Shown: one piece after another, positions 47,701 to 61,521 of the stretch | How positions within the stretch are numbered: position 1 is the stretch's first letter | How the letters are laid out: every line of letters starts with the position of its first letter | Assembly: GCA_029204225.1 (NCBI GenBank) | Contig: CM055102.1 | Span: 62,628,218-62,692,217 of the forward strand | Length of the DNA: 64,000 nucleotides | Source of the DNA: Diphasiastrum complanatum | Taxonomy: Eukaryota > Streptophyta > Lycopodiopsida > Lycopodiales > Lycopodiaceae | Direction of reading: 5' to 3' | The notes under the pieces: generated by a model | Database searches by the model: none | Told to the model about the DNA's origin: nothing | What the model saw: only the letters and a program-made list of their open reading frames with translations | Made by a program: the position numbers and the translations under genes

Positions 47701-48506
47701 AATGTGTGCTACTAGCAAATGACAAGCAATGAATGACTAGAATCTATAAGAGTTTCCAAAAAACAAATCTTACAAAAAAAAACTCTCATACTCTGCACAA
47801 TATTGAAGATGGTTGCCTCTTTGTTTATGTGCTTGAAGAGCCTTCTAGCTTTCCTCTCTCGATGGAACAGATGCCCAAAACATGGAGAAGTATATTGTAA
47901 CAAAAGCCATAAAGACTCTAAGTGTAGAAACTCTCACAACCTCCAAAAAACTAGGTGTATAATGGTTCTCTCTCACATACTAGTAGTAACTCAAGGTAGG
48001 CACTACTACAAAACGCACTCATTTCGACATGTGATTGCGACGGATTTTGGGAAATCTCATAAAATGTCGGAAACCATCGAAACCCCGTAAAAAAGAACCT
48101 CGGCAGCCTCCGATAGCTGGCAGGAATATAATTTAAAACAAGATGTTGGAATTTAACAGCTATAAAATATGACGGAGTCTGACATTCGACGTGGGTGCCA
48201 TCTGGCAAATTTTCACTGAAGTGGCATCATAGTAGGATGTCGGCATGCGACACAATTTTGACTATGTCGGATTTTGACATACAGAGCAACAATCCGTGTC
48301 GATGATTTGATGTTTTGGCTTCTAAAAAGAGATGTCGGATTTCGGTGGACCCTACAGATGTCGGATTCTGACACTATGTTCGTATTCCCTCCCGTGAGCT
48401 TCATTTTGTTCTAGCTTTGGCGTTTGGAGCTTGAGGTCTTTGGAGGCTTCAGATTCAGATTTTGGAGGTTTTTATTTGTTAATTTAGTTGCTTTTACATG
48501 TTTTAG

Positions 48507-48598
48507 ATAGATAGAGAGAGAGAGAGAGATAAATAGATAGATAGATAGATAGATAGATAGGGAGAGAGATAAATAGATAGATAGATAGAAAGAGAGAG
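48507..48598 (+). repeat. (GATA)n-rich tract
   Basis: Mixed GATA and GA units next to the long GA run. Confidence 0.92.
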
Positions 48599-48636
48599 TG
48601 TGTGTGTAAAAAAATTTGTGATATTTGATTTTTAAG

Positions 48637-48854
<218 letters not shown>

Positions 48855-49572
48855 ATTTGTGTAAGGCTGTAACATACTCAATTCATTCACTTGAAAAGCT
48901 TTCTTCCATTCTCTACATGCACACATCATTTTTGGTTTTATCCATAATAATTGCATCTAAGAATTCTGACCTCGTTAGCATAGTCACTTTTAATATTGCC
49001 CCCTGTGATATCCTTAGATTCCTATTAAGGTTCTCGGATAAGACACTTGGTTTGTATCAAAGGGTGTAGCTAAGATTTGCATTTATATTGTCACTTAGGC
49101 TTTCTCGAAGGATGTTTTAGTAAGGTCCTAGTCTCATCGGAGGTACATCCATACTGAAAGTTGAGTCATCCATACACTTAGTTTGAGTGCCGCAAGCTTT
49201 GATTCCAATCCAAGTTGAATAAAATGGAAAGATAATGAAGCATAGTCAAGCTCTTGCCTCGTAAAGCTAGTATTGATCTTGGAGGCCAAAAAAGGTCAGG
49301 CAAAGTCAGGAAAAGTATTTTATGTGCTATTCCTCTTATCTATCTAGAAAACAACTTTATGGGTTTGCTCAGGTCCAAAACACATCAACTAACATTCAGT
49401 AAACTTTGAACACAATCCAACTAACCAGGTTCCAGAACGCATGACCCTGATGTTCTAGAACACAGGTTTCCGGAACCCGGATTTATTCCAAAATGCAGCG
49501 TTCCAAAACGTGATTGGAACACAACGTTCCAGAAGGGGGTGCAACCAAACTAGCATTGCATAAAGTCAAAAT

Positions 49573-49757
<185 letters not shown>

Positions 49758-50664
49758 TGGGTGAGGAGAAAATTGTGTTGAGGGAGATCGAAGTTTGCTC
49801 TTTTGATTGATTAAGTATCTGTTAAGCAAGATGAGTGTTGATTACACGTGGAGGCATTGAATGAGGAGAGGATATTTGAAGTTTGATATGCATTTTTTTA
49901 CAATCAAGAGGAGAAAGTGATTTATAATTCTTTTTTGGAAGAGAAAGAGAGAAGAGCATCTTCATGATAGAAATTTAATAAGTTAATCAGCGGCATGATG
50001 GGATTGGTCATGACATTGTAGATATGAATAGTGTTGTTGCTTGGTGGTAGGGAGAAAATCTAATTCCATAGTGTGCATGCTTGATGCAAGAAATGATTGT
50101 CATAAAGGAGTACATTAACAACAAAGATTGTTTTTGTCAATAGCTAGTTGTCTTGAGAAATTTGGTCAAGTGGTGATGGTGGTGTGATTGATTGTTGATA
50201 GTATGCTTTGGTCAATTTTGGACATATTTGCAAAGGAGAATGTAATTGCTTCTTATTTCATGTTAGCGGAAGCTATTCAAGTACATTACCGTATAATTGG
50301 AAAATCAATGTTGTGCCTACTTAACTCAAAAAAAAAATATTTTTTGCTCTTGTGCTTGATTGTAGAAATTGCGCATATTTTGACCATATTTCTTTAGGAA
50401 TGAAATTGCGCACATTTTGCCATCTTAAAATGATTTTGATGTCGATTCAAGTGACATGAAGATGTTTTTTGTCCCAATGTTTCAAGCATGGACTGTTTGG
50501 AAGTTTAAAATTAGTCCCTATATTGTTGGGTTCACAATTTTTTCATAATGCAAATTTGTAGATTTTCAGATCTTTGACTAAATAATTATTGTCCAACATA
50601 TGATAGAATTCATTTCATAATTGATTTGTCTATTCAACATCAACAGGTAGTTTTTGCACATACC

Positions 50665-51684
50665 CATGAGTGGCAGTGGCAGTGGCAATGGCAGTGGCAG
50701 CGGGTGTCGTCGATCTAGATCTGTATATGAAGATTACGCCGCCAGCTTGATTGATACCATGTCGCCCTAACAAAGGGCGGTTGTCAGTAGGCAAATGCTT
50801 AACATATTAGAAGGCACCGCATAAGGCCCTTCATCTCCATCGGTTGCTACAGATGAATTGTCCTCCAACCTCACTACAATTTAAATGTTGATGGGGATGT
50901 AGTGAGGGATGAAAAAGGGACAATTTTTATTAATAAGTTGCATTTGTTATGTTCCTATTATTTTGGAACAAGTCTTTTGAAAAAATGGTGTCATCAACCT
51001 GGAGAATCAAAATCCAGGATTATGCAGGAGGTGCAAGAAGAATTTTTGCAAGAAAATGAGTTTGATCCAGGAGCCATATCAAAATATATGAGCAAATGGA
51101 TTCGACATAAGAGGGATGCCATGTGGGACACACTTTGGGCAGGCAAGTCGAAACCTGTCTGGGCCAAATTGGAAGGCCAAAGATCCAAATAAATATCGCT
51201 TGCGGTGAGTAGGATGACCCATGGCATGAGGAATCCTAAGTTAGGATCTAGTGGAAAGGCGGGCCTACAGGCCCAAATGGTATGTATCATTTATATTCTA
51301 CAATGCATTCTTTACTGTCATCACATGTGAATTAATGCGTGGTAAAAATTTTAACTTGTCATTCATTTTTGTTCTTTTTTATAGCATCATGACTGTGGAC
51401 GCTATCCATCCAAGTCCGAGTATGAAATTGCATTTCACAATTCATACACCGGTTTGGTGGCAGAGCTAGCTCATCAGGGCATCCACCCCATAGTGAGTTA
51501 TATTCATCATTGTGTCCATCAAATTTATTTATATGCATATATCATCAGTAAATTGATCTCTGGTCGAAAACTTACCATTGTCACATTTGTTGTTTGTGTT
51601 GATGCAAGCACATGTAGCTCCAGATGCAAAGCATGTGGCATCTACGGGTCATGGTGATGACGACAGTGTCTCTGACGAGTAGTA
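50665..51684 (+). pseudogene. CACTA-internal gene remnant
   Basis: It starts MSGSGSGNGSGSGSG-like (50667 on) and soon hits an in-frame stop (TAA, 50768-50770). Another block at 50902-51192 is open (LLKKWCHQPGESKSRIMQEV, MSKWIRHKRDAMWDTLWAGK). It is followed, apparently after introns, by SKSEYEIAFHNSYTGLVAEL (51415-51475) and an acidic end (STGHGDDDSVSDE, stop near 51682). The layout recalls the accessory (TNPA or 'transposase_24') genes of plant CACTA elements, but I cannot assign it firmly. Stops show it is broken. Confidence 0.45.
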
Positions 51685-52111
51685 GTAGTGTATAATATAA
51701 TGTAGTTTTTTTGTTTTCGGATGTATGTATATCATCACAATGTATTGTACATGATGCGGAAAGTCTCACAATATTATGTAATATAATGTTTGAATTTTGT
51801 TATAATGTTCAAATTTCAATGATTTTGATTTGTGAATATTGAATGAATTGTAATTTCCATACGTTAGTTATGAAGTTTTGAATTGCTATCCACTTAGTTA
51901 ATTCGTAAGTGAAGTTGTGAATGAACCCTAAAATGCAAAAAACATTTCAAACTTGTTCAAAGAAAATGTTTCAAAGTTGTTAGGCTTTTTAAAACTTCAT
52001 TCAGCAATTAAATCATCATCCATGGTATGCATAATGCTTAATTTAATTAAAGACAACTTAGATCTTATGACCGACCACATTACATTATGAACACCTATCA
52101 GATGCATCCTT

Positions 52112-52249
<138 letters not shown>

Positions 52250-53000
52250 AAGGACCAGTTATGCTAGATAAAAGAATATTAATAGGATTGGCAAAAACAT
52301 GACTCATGATCACTAATTTCATTTTAAAACAATCGTATTAAGGAATCAATAGTTGAACTCAATGCAGCATCTCACCAGCTTTGATCCTATTTTCAAAAAA
52401 ATGTGTGCAATTTTTTTTTAATGCTTTTTGCAATGTCGGATTTTGACATCCATTTCAACCCTAAAACAGATGTCGGCGGACATTTCCGACATGTATAAGA
52501 ATGTTCTCAGTGCGTCGAAAATATACAGTGGATGTTAGTTTCCGACACTGGTAAAAATCCGTCAGATTCCGACATCCTATTTAACCCTAAAAAAGATGTC
52601 AGGGACAGATGTCGGTAATTTCCGACAGATTAAAAAAAATGTCCTATGTTCGTTGGAACTTTGTAGAGATGTCGGATTATGATAGTGGGAAAATTTGTCA
52701 GTTTTTGACATCCACGTGGACTGTCATTTTCCACGTGGCGTCCCCAAATGACTGCCTCGTGGCGACAGTTTTCGACATGTTTTAAGGTGACGGGTTCTGA
52801 CATCTAATTTGAATTACAATCCGGCAGTCTGCGGGTAGCCGGAAAGGAAGATATGTTAGATTTCGACATGTCGAATTCCGACATATCGTTTGCGACAGAT
52901 TTTTCGACAGATCCTCCGACATCCCAAATTTGACGAATTTGTTTTTCGCAATTCTATGTCGGAGTATATGTCAAAAACAACTACTTTTAGTTGTTGTAAG

Positions 53001-54132
53001 AGAATTGGACCCCTTCTCTTACTCCTCCTAATTTAATTGGCTTAGTGACATAAGGACCCTCAAACTTGATTGGACCAATTTCATGGATCTCTCTCTTTTG
53101 ATTGGTCACATGATCATAAGTGTCACTCACCCTCTCTCATCATGACAAATGTAGAAAGCCTAATCTAGGTCGAGCCACATCACACTCCAGATTTGGCCCT
53201 ATCACCTACTAACATGTGTATAAGTACTAAAAAAAGTCTAGACACTCCTAAACTCAACATAGATAACTTTAACCAAATTTTTGCAAGGACCCTGCTCCCA
53301 CCTTATAACTATTAGTGCCGCTTCTCGATATTCTCAAGAAAGAGAACGTCACAGGAACTGCCTCAATGTGGGTGGTTGTGGAGACGATTGTGGTGATGAA
53401 GATATTGCCGAGGTGACCTCTCCAGCTCCCTCAAACCTCGGTTAATTAATGAGAGAATTTAATGTGCACATTTCTTTTATATGCAGTAAATCTACTCACA
53501 ATAATGAATAAAACAAGTGTACTGGTGGATCAACTCAACTATGGATTTCATATAGAGAATGTATACAAGTCATCATCAATATGTGTGTTTGTGACTCCAA
53601 GGAGAGTACATCATGCTTATGCATGCGTACATATTAAGATGCATGATATAGCCACCATATTCTTCAAAGCCACACTTAAAATTTCAAAACATGTCCTTTA
53701 ACTCATGTACCACCTTGATGAACTTGACTCTCGAGCAAGCTATTCTCCTGAAGATAAGAATACCAACAAATGTCAAATTTTCATTAGAAGCGTGCAATAT
53801 GATGTGGGTTAAAAAATGGGATAAATAGGAGATGTGCTTAATGATGTTTGAGGAAATAGTTAAAGTGAAAAAATGTGATTGGTCTGGTCTAGTCCAGCAT
53901 GTAGTAACAAATTCAAATGAAGATTCTAAGGCATAAGATCTTGCTACTAGATTTAGACTCTTCAATTTATTGATGATCTATCATGGATATTCGAATCTCG
54001 AACCAATAGAACACTACGTAGTTTAAAGAACCGTGCAATGTTACCTTAACGGTGGCGGCTGTACTTCATATTGTTATTATAATGTTTGGATGACTTAATT
54101 AGCCAAGCTATGAAACTCAAACCATCTCTCTC
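53001..54132. other. Gene-free stretch upstream of RNase T2
   Basis: AT-rich, with small chance ORFs only. It presumably includes upstream regulatory DNA of the RNase gene, but I can name no specific element apart from the TATA-like box. Confidence 0.5.
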
Positions 54133-54139
54133 TATTTAA
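54133..54139 (+). promoter_or_regulatory. TATA-like box of RNase T2 gene
   Basis: TATTTAA in a CT-rich context lies about 140 bp upstream of the start codon at 54277, a normal distance for a plant gene with a leader of about 110 bases. Confidence 0.5.
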
Positions 54140-54276
54140 GTTGCATAGCAAAGAAGCATAATCTGTAACAATTTCAAAGGTAACAGTGTTTGCATCCTCT
54201 CTCTTGGAGTTTGTGAGACGGAGCGTAAAGAGGGCGAAAGAGAGAGCATTTTACATCGATCAATCAACATTCTATA

Positions 54277-55513
54277 ATGGGTATTGCTGCTACAGATGGT
54301 GCAAAAGGCATGCAATCACAATTTAGTCATTTACTGATGGGTGCATGCATGAGTATGTTACTCGCTCATGCCAACGCCCAAGGCTTCGATTTCTTCTACT
54401 TTGTCTTACAGGTTGGTCTCATCGTTGTTTCTCTATGCTAGCGATGATCGATCAGTGTATTATTTTGTGTACTCTCGTCGCGAATTGTTAATCCAGTTTA
54501 TATCTTTGAGCTCAATCACGTACTATATGGGGGCAAAAATTGCCAACCATGTGCAGGGACGTTTTCTAATTCCATCAAACTAGCGCTATAATAGCATAAC
54601 TACAACTTTTACTTTTGAAAAGAGTTGTGTCGGATATGCAATATCCGTTGGGTAAGTAGGCACTCGATCTTAGACAATGGGTTCTTATCGAAATCGTCCA
54701 TTCATGTTGCAGTGGCCTGGATCCTACTGCGACACTAGCAGCAGCTGTTGCTATCCCACTACAGGGAAGCCTGCATCCGATTTTTCCATTCACGGCCTGT
54801 GGCCAAATTACAACAATGGCGGCTACCCATCCAGCTGCGATCCCAACAATCCCTTTGACATCAGCCAGGTCCTCTCGCTTCCCCGTCTCTCTCTCTCTCT
54901 CTGTCATCTTGTCAATTTTACCATATCAAAGATTTTATTCGTCATTGGAAAGACTTTTCTTATGTACTTAGGGCTAATGAAGTTGACTCATGCATGCCCT
55001 GTTTATATCTCAAAGGTATTTATTAATCTATCTAACCTGCGGCGGCTTATTTTCAGAAAAGAATTACTGTGATATATCTCTCTCTTTCAGGTATCTGATA
55101 TAGAGAGTCAGTTACAAACAAGTTGGGATTCACTTTCATGCCCTAGCAGCGATGGCACAAGCTTTTGGACCCATGAGTGGGACAAGCACGGAACATGCGC
55201 CGAGTCTCTATTTAGCCAGCACGCATACTTTCAAAGTGCTTTGAACTTGCGAAGCTCCGTTAATCCACTGGGAGGTCTCAGCGCTGCAGGCATTAATCCC
55301 GATGATGGAGCTTATAGTTTGACAGCTATTCAGAATGCTCTAACTTCTTCGCTTGGCCACACTCCAGGAGTGCAATGTAGCAGTGATGCTTCCGGTAACA
55401 ATCAACTGTATCAGCTGTACATATGCGTGGCAACTGATGCTTCCACATTGATTGATTGCCCAGTTTTCCCGACATCCGGCTGTTCATCGACTGTGCTCTT
55501 CCCGTCTTTCTGA
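54277..55513 (+). CDS. Ribonuclease T2, S-like (intact, 3 exons)
   Basis: Exons 54277-54411, 54713-54868 and 55091-55513 have GT-AG borders, all phase 0, and encode 237 residues, normal for the family. T2 enzymes cut RNA through a 2',3'-cyclic phosphate intermediate and act outside the cell or in vacuoles. Plant S-like forms serve phosphate recovery, senescence and defence. The N-terminus has a hydrophobic stretch (residues about 19-31) ending near HANAQ, a likely signal peptide, and then the mature start GFDFFYFVLQ. Box CAS I is FSIHGLWPN (His72). Box CAS II is FWTHEWDKHGTCAES (His125, Glu126, Lys129, His130). All catalytic residues are present, with the Cys residues for the usual disulphides. 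Nothing at the S-locus hypervariable positions was assessed, so self-incompatibility function is not implied. A second, exon-1-less copy lies inverted at 40689-41523. Confidence 0.93.
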
Positions 55514-55699
55514 GATATACTTCGTGTCGCAATATGCACTGCAAATTTTGTTGTTGAAGAAATCACTCAGAACCAGAAGAGTGTATATATGTATGTATGT
55601 ATAGCAGCATTGATGAGTCTTGGAAATTATTATTCTTTTGCTTAGCATCTTTATTAGAAACGTAGCATAGCATTGTTACGGGAACAATGCTTATAATAT

Positions 55700-55705
55700 A
55701 ATAAA
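55700..55705 (+). terminator. Poly(A) signal AATAAA for RNase T2
   Basis: AATAAA lies 187 bp after the stop codon in an AT-rich stretch, a plausible near-upstream element. Confidence 0.45.
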
Positions 55706-56372
55706 TGCAAGGATGTGAAGTTATTCAACAATAAATTAGCCATTTTCACTAATTCTGTTGTCTTTCCATTGCCAAAATTTAAAATTCCACTAATCAATCA
55801 TCCTTTCTTTCAATGGGGGAGGTTCTTTGTTACCAAACTCCTGCATGGAATTATTTGGGGATTGCAATTGGGAGGTAGGCATTGAATGCATGGCAGAAGG
55901 ACCCAGGAGGCGGCCGTACTTCCCTGTTGTAAAAACCTTTTTAAACTTCTTTCTGCCGCAACTTCTTTTAACACTCACCTTGCTTTCCACTGACTCTACT
56001 CTATAACATGCTTCAATTTATTTCATAAAACAGGAAAAACTGACTTTCACGTTGAGATGAACCTATTGGAACAAGTCATGAAAAAAAGAACTTAGTATGT
56101 TTTAAAAGGAAAAATGTCAAAGGAATTCAAAATTTTAAGGGATTTTTCAGTGACCTTTCCATTGGGGAATATCGCAATAAAAGAGGAGAGAGGCCGTTAC
56201 TACAAGCCATTATTATGACAAGATATGATCCAATGAAGTCACTAAGAAATTCATTCACTTATTTAAAGGGTGAGTGATGCTATGCAAAATTAAGGCAAAT
56301 TTATTTCCAAGCAAGGACCACCTATTATATCTTTATCTCTCTACAAGAGTGGGGACCACATAATATCTCTTT

Positions 56373-56376
<4 letters not shown>

Positions 56377-56405
<29 letters not shown>
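56377..56405 (+). repeat. Short (TC)n run
   Basis: The B' counterpart of the GA run at 39810-39840. Confidence 0.9.
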
Positions 56406-56407
<2 letters not shown>

Positions 56408-56679
56408 CCACATCCCCCAAAAGTGAGGACCATCTATGACTTAATGTGGGGATTATGAATTGTACTTTTCATGAAGCCCTTCATGGTATTTATGACACTT
56501 TCATGGGGCCCTTCAAAATCTTTATGACCTCAAGCCAAACCAGTTCTTTTCCACAAATTAATGCACTTCTGGAATACAAGGGAAAACTCAAAGGAATCAT
56601 TTACTATTAGCTCAAATTCTCAATACTTATGAGGTCTTCCATTTAATGGGAAAACATCTAGATGACCAATATAATGATT

Positions 56680-57110
<431 letters not shown>

Positions 57111-57999
57111 TAAATTATAATGAAATGAGCAAAGGACATTCCTTATTATTAAACAATGTACGATAGATGATTAGTATGACACATTATTTCGATACCTAGT
57201 GGTTACTATTGATTACCACAATTTCTTCTAAAGCCAAAATATAAGACACGGTGATTGATACATCATGAGAAACTTTGTCTTACGTAAGTCATTCACATCC
57301 ATGACAAAATAAAAAATTAAGACAAATTGTATTTTGAAAGAGTTTAAAAATTTAGAAAAAGCTCTCATTTCAATGCTCAAACTCATCTAGGAAATCTGAA
57401 TACTAAAAGGCAGACTCTTGTAGTTTTTTTGTTGATTGGCCTACTCTCTTAGCATACAAGAAGTTTTCAAATTCTATTTTTAGGAAAGTATCTATATATT
57501 AAAGCTTGTATGAGCTTAGGATTTTCTGTTATTGAATGACACTTAAGGTATGTTGTAATCGCTTTTCATTGTTGGATAGCATTAGATGAGAAGACATTTT
57601 ATTTTTCCAACTATGTGAAGGGAATGCACTAGTTGTATTGTTTATGGTTGATGTAACACACAATATTTTGAAATGGGTCAAAATCCTAAAAAAGAGTAAC
57701 CAGATTTCACTTTTATTTTTGCCCAAAACTTGCTTAGTCACGATATTTTTTTTTTCGAAAATCACAAAAAATATGCATTTAGACCAAAAAATTCAATACA
57801 CCATGTCCAAACAAATTAAATTTTCTAGTAGCACCTTAAAATTTAGAAATGTCCCAGTGAACAAAATACACAAATATTTATGGTGTTTTAATAGTCTAAA
57901 ATGAGTTTCATGAAAATAACTTGCTGAATACATTTGAAGCTAGTTACAATAATCCACAAATTTTGAAAACATTGAAATTAATTTTTATATTGTTTCCTT

Positions 58000-58146
58000 T
58001 TACAATTCAAATTCTAAGGAATTCTCACTAGCTCCTCTCAACTCAGTGCTCAAAATATTATCAAGATTTTCCTTTTCAGCTGAAGAAGTTGATGACCCGT
58101 CATCCTCATTAGAGTCTATCGTTGAATTCTCATCTGAGTCAGCATC
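58000..58146 (-). other. Acidic Ser/Asp ORF, B' copy
   Basis: Nearly the same short ORF as at 38545-38691 (DADSDENSTIDSNEDD, ending SLEFEL), starting next to the LTR target site CAATA (58147-58151). Confidence 0.3.
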
Positions 58147-58151
58147 CAATA

Positions 58152-58407
58152 AGTTAAGAAAACAGTAAAAAAAAAAACCCGACCGGATCAATCACCACAG
58201 CACAACGTCAAGTGCAATAAGACAAGACAACAGAATTGCTCTCCACACACTATATATTCAACTGATAAGCAAGTACAAAGATAAAGTTGCTTAAAAGCAC
58301 TCAAAGGGCTCGTAAAAGAAAGACGACCCGATAATTCTAGAACTGAGCACACGTGGTGCCGTCGAAATAAGAAAGCACTGTATAAGTCGATCATTGCTAT
58401 TTTAACT
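58152..58407 (-). repeat. 3' LTR of copia-2
   Basis: 256 bp, with AGTTAA/TTAACT termini. The same family as the 254-bp LTR at 38163-38416 and inserted at the same TATTG target. Confidence 0.9.
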
Positions 58408-58860
58408 CTCTCCCTCAATGAACAACATCTCTCTTTATTTTAAAGTTTACTCCTATTTCTGTTGTATGCTAGATGCTGCAAGTGGTATTTTTCAAGCCCA
58501 TATGCGCATGTATTTCATCAGGTGCACTGTGGTTTACAACATGTAACTGTGAGAAGGTTTCCAACTTGTTCCTCATATTGGCTATTTCCTGGCATAGAAG
58601 AGATTCAGAGGTTCTCCATGTGCTGTTTGATATTTGCACATGTATAGTCTTGTTTCTTAGATATTGGTGCATAGTGATGATAAGATCGTTTTGATTGTCT
58701 GGTTTCTTTTTAGCTAAGCATTGGGTTTGTTCATATGCTTTATTAGTTGGCTGCATGCCTCAATCACATTATATTCCACAGAAATCTGACCAGCATTGGT
58801 TTTTTTATTTGGTGACTTCATGGAACATACCTCCATGATAGTATTAAAAGTAAAGGCTTT

Positions 58861-59645
58861 TTAGATAACCAGATCTAAGCCAAGTTTGGCTCTAAAAGTC
58901 TCAAACTTTTCTTTACTTAAAGCTTTCGTAAATATATCAGCAACTTGTAACAACGTAGAACAGTGTACAATACATATATCTTCATATTGTAGCTTTTCAC
59001 ACACAAAGTGATATTTTACCTCAATAAGTTTTGTCCTGGTGTGAAAGACAGGATTCTTAGCCAATTGTATTACACTTTGGCTGTCACAGAAAATAACAGT
59101 AGGATTTACCTGCTTTACGCCAATCTCACATAACAACTTACGTAGCCAAATAGCTTCCTGGGTAGCAGAACTTAACGCTCTATATTCGGCTTCTGTAGAA
59201 GAAAGAGAAATGGTATCTTTCTTCTTGCTGGACCATGAAAAACAACCGCTACCAAAATTGAAGGCATAACTTTCTATCATCTACAATTCCTGCCCAATCA
59301 ACGTCAACATAACCCTGCAACTTAGGTAAAACACTGACTTTTATAGATTAGGCCAAGGTTAGGATGGATTCCATCTCCTCTTCCATTGCCCTTTGCCACT
59401 CTTTTTGATTTTGCTTCATCAAAGGTTGATGGCTCTCGACACTTCAAAATGTCACTCATTAGGGCATAGTTCACATGATAACGATCGGGAGACTTCCTTT
59501 CTCGCATTGATCTTCTCACTTCTCCTTGTGTGCTAGATCCCGGTTGATTTAGCTTTGCATCTTTCATGATCTTTTCATACCATTTTGGTATCTTAGATTC
59601 AGGTGATACACTACGTGGAGAGTATGTATCCCAAGGATTGTCCAA
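58861..59645 (-). pseudogene. copia-2 linker/RT start fused to RNase H (RT deleted)
   Basis: 59645-59322 holds the linker and the very start of RT (EVRRSMRERKSPDRYHVNYA). After a short out-of-frame junction near 59290-59330, RNase H continues (FNFGSGCFSWSSKKKDTISL, SSTEAEYRALSSATQEAIWL, then HFVCEKLQYEDICIVH) to a stop at 58861. The RT palm with its YVDD is missing altogether. RNase H itself is open. Confidence 0.87.
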
Positions 59646-59879
59646 GTAATGTCTCTTACTTCCAACCGATTTCTCCTAAATTGCTCCTATTGGCAAGTAC
59701 CTTCCCCTAGTCTCTTGAATAAGAGGTGTCTTCTCATACTCACCCTCTCGATCTCATCTTCATGTGCATCATCTTGTGGAGTGCTTCTTCATCTTCCTCT
59801 TCCAAAATTGTGGGAAGTCTTTTGATGCTTTCACCACTTGCATGGTCTTCATCTTCATACCTATGTGTCTCATCAAAGA

Positions 59880-60521
59880 TCACATCTTTGCTTTTGCATC
59901 AAGTTTCTTTCGCTCCTCCTTTGGCACATGTACATAGGCCCTACATCCAATGACACAAAACTTGTCGATTTTTGGCTTTATTCCTATAAATGCTTCTTCG
60001 GGACTTACATTTAGAACCACAACTGTAGGACTCCTGTTTCTCAAGAACATAGCCACACTGCACGCTTCCGACCAAAGTGAATCGGTCAAGCCCATTTGCT
60101 TCATCATGGAGCGTGCACTCTCCATAATAGTCTTGTTTTTCCTTTCAGCTACACCATTACTATGTGGCGTGTGTGATTTTGTGAATTGTCTTTTGATGCC
60201 GTGTTCCCTGCAAAAGTCCTCAAAATCATCAGATTTGTATCCGCCCCCTCTATTAGATCTTAGCACTTTGATACATGCATCTAGTTGGTTCTCTACTAAA
60301 GTCTTGAACTCCTCGAAGTGAGCAAAAGCGTCAGATTTCTTCTTCAAGAAATAAATCCATGTCCTCCTAGAGTAATCATCTATGGAAGTCATAAAATAAT
60401 ATGCTTTCCCCAATGACATGGTCTTCATTGGGCCGCACAGGTCGTTGTGAATGAGTTCCAGCAGTTTCTTAGCTCTTGCAGCTCCACCTTTCTTGAATGT
60501 TTCCCTGTGATGCTTTCCCAT
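59880..60521 (-). pseudogene. copia-2 integrase
   Basis: A 213-codon open frame with LLELIHNDLCGPMKTMSLGK, FMTSIDDYSRRTWIYFLKKK and SHTPHSNGVAERKNKTIMES. The D, D and E catalytic positions are recognisable, but the second block reads LRSNRGGGY instead of the usual LRSDRGGEY, so the central Asp is lost to Asn. Confidence 0.85.
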
Positions 60522-60531
60522 GATGCATCCT

Positions 60532-61521
60532 TCACATATTGGTAATAGGATTATCCTGCAATGCTGGTAATCCTATTACCATCTTTAGCTTCGCCATCAA
60601 TGTTAAGCTCCCATAGTTCAAGTGACCAAGTCTTCTATGCCACAACTCAGATTGAGATGCTGTTGAGATAGCCAAACTATATTCTCTTGGTTTTGTAGCA
60701 TCCAAATTATAAAGGCCACAGTTACTATCTCTATAACCTTTCGCCACCACTTTATGATTGTGGTTCATACCCCTCATAAGACATCCATCCTTGACAAATT
60801 CAACATTAAGATGTTGATTTGCCATTACTCCAACAGAAAGCAAACACTTTTTGAGTCCAGAAACATAAAGCACATTAGGGATATTCTTGATTTTACCATC
60901 AGAAAATTGCACAGGTACATTGCCAACACCCTGTATTTGGCATTCCTCCCCATTGGCTTGAGTGACCTTGTTCCCATAATGGATTGGTGAGAATTTCTCA
61001 AACCAATTGCGTTTCCCAATCATATGCCTTGTGGCGCCTAAATCTATGAACCATCTGGCACCATCATCAACTTGGGATGCCAATGCCGATGAGAAGACAC
61101 TTGTTTTGTCATCTTCCCCATCATCTTCTGCAATATTGCCTTGTTGTTTCACTTTTCCCGCCTTTCTGTCTGTGTTCTTCTTGTAACACTCGCGTGCCCA
61201 ATGACCCGGTTTGTGACAATAGTAACATTTGCCTTTCTTCTTTTTTTTCGACTTTGATGACGACACTCCCTCTTCGTCATCATCCTTGGATTTCTTGAAA
61301 ATCGTTTTCCATCCTTTCTGCTTGCCTTTAGCAAGCAAGGCTTGATCCTCCTGTGGTTTGCCTTGACTTCACCACTTCGTGGCACTGCTCTTCCTGCAAC
61401 ATGATTTTGTGGAAGTCTTCAAAAATAGGCAATTTCTCCCTCGAAGCGATGTCGCTCACAAATATTTGTAGCCCTTCCGAGACACCACTCATAGTGGTAT
61501 GTACATCAACGTCCCTAATTA
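60532..61521 (-). pseudogene. copia-2 gag end and protease
   Basis: The gag end (about 61521-61345) reads LPIFEDFHKIMLQEEQ. After a stop and frame change comes the zinc knuckle CYYCHKPGHWARECYKKN (near 61225-61170), then the protease site WFIDLGATRHM (near 61050), where the usual catalytic DSG is DLG. The GAG-pre-integrase start (LWHRRLGHLNYGSL) closes the frame. The protease would be inactive. Confidence 0.87.

Larger units (their letters stand above)
58152..61521 (-). mobile_element. copia-2 retrotransposon, internally deleted and 5'-truncated
   Basis: On the - strand: gag remnant (61521-61190), protease, integrase, a jump from the RT start directly into RNase H, about 430 bp of non-coding DNA, purine tract TTGAGGGAGAG, and a 256-bp 3' LTR (58407-58152). 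The LTR ends are AGTTAA...TTAACT and the downstream target copy is TATTG on this strand. It is truncated at its 5' side where copia-1b begins (61522). No 5' LTR is present. Confidence 0.88.

Noticed and set aside
54277-55513. S-locus RNase (self-incompatibility)
   Set aside because: The motifs are those of any T2 enzyme, and closer to S-like RNases such as the RNS1 type. Nothing here supports a mating role.
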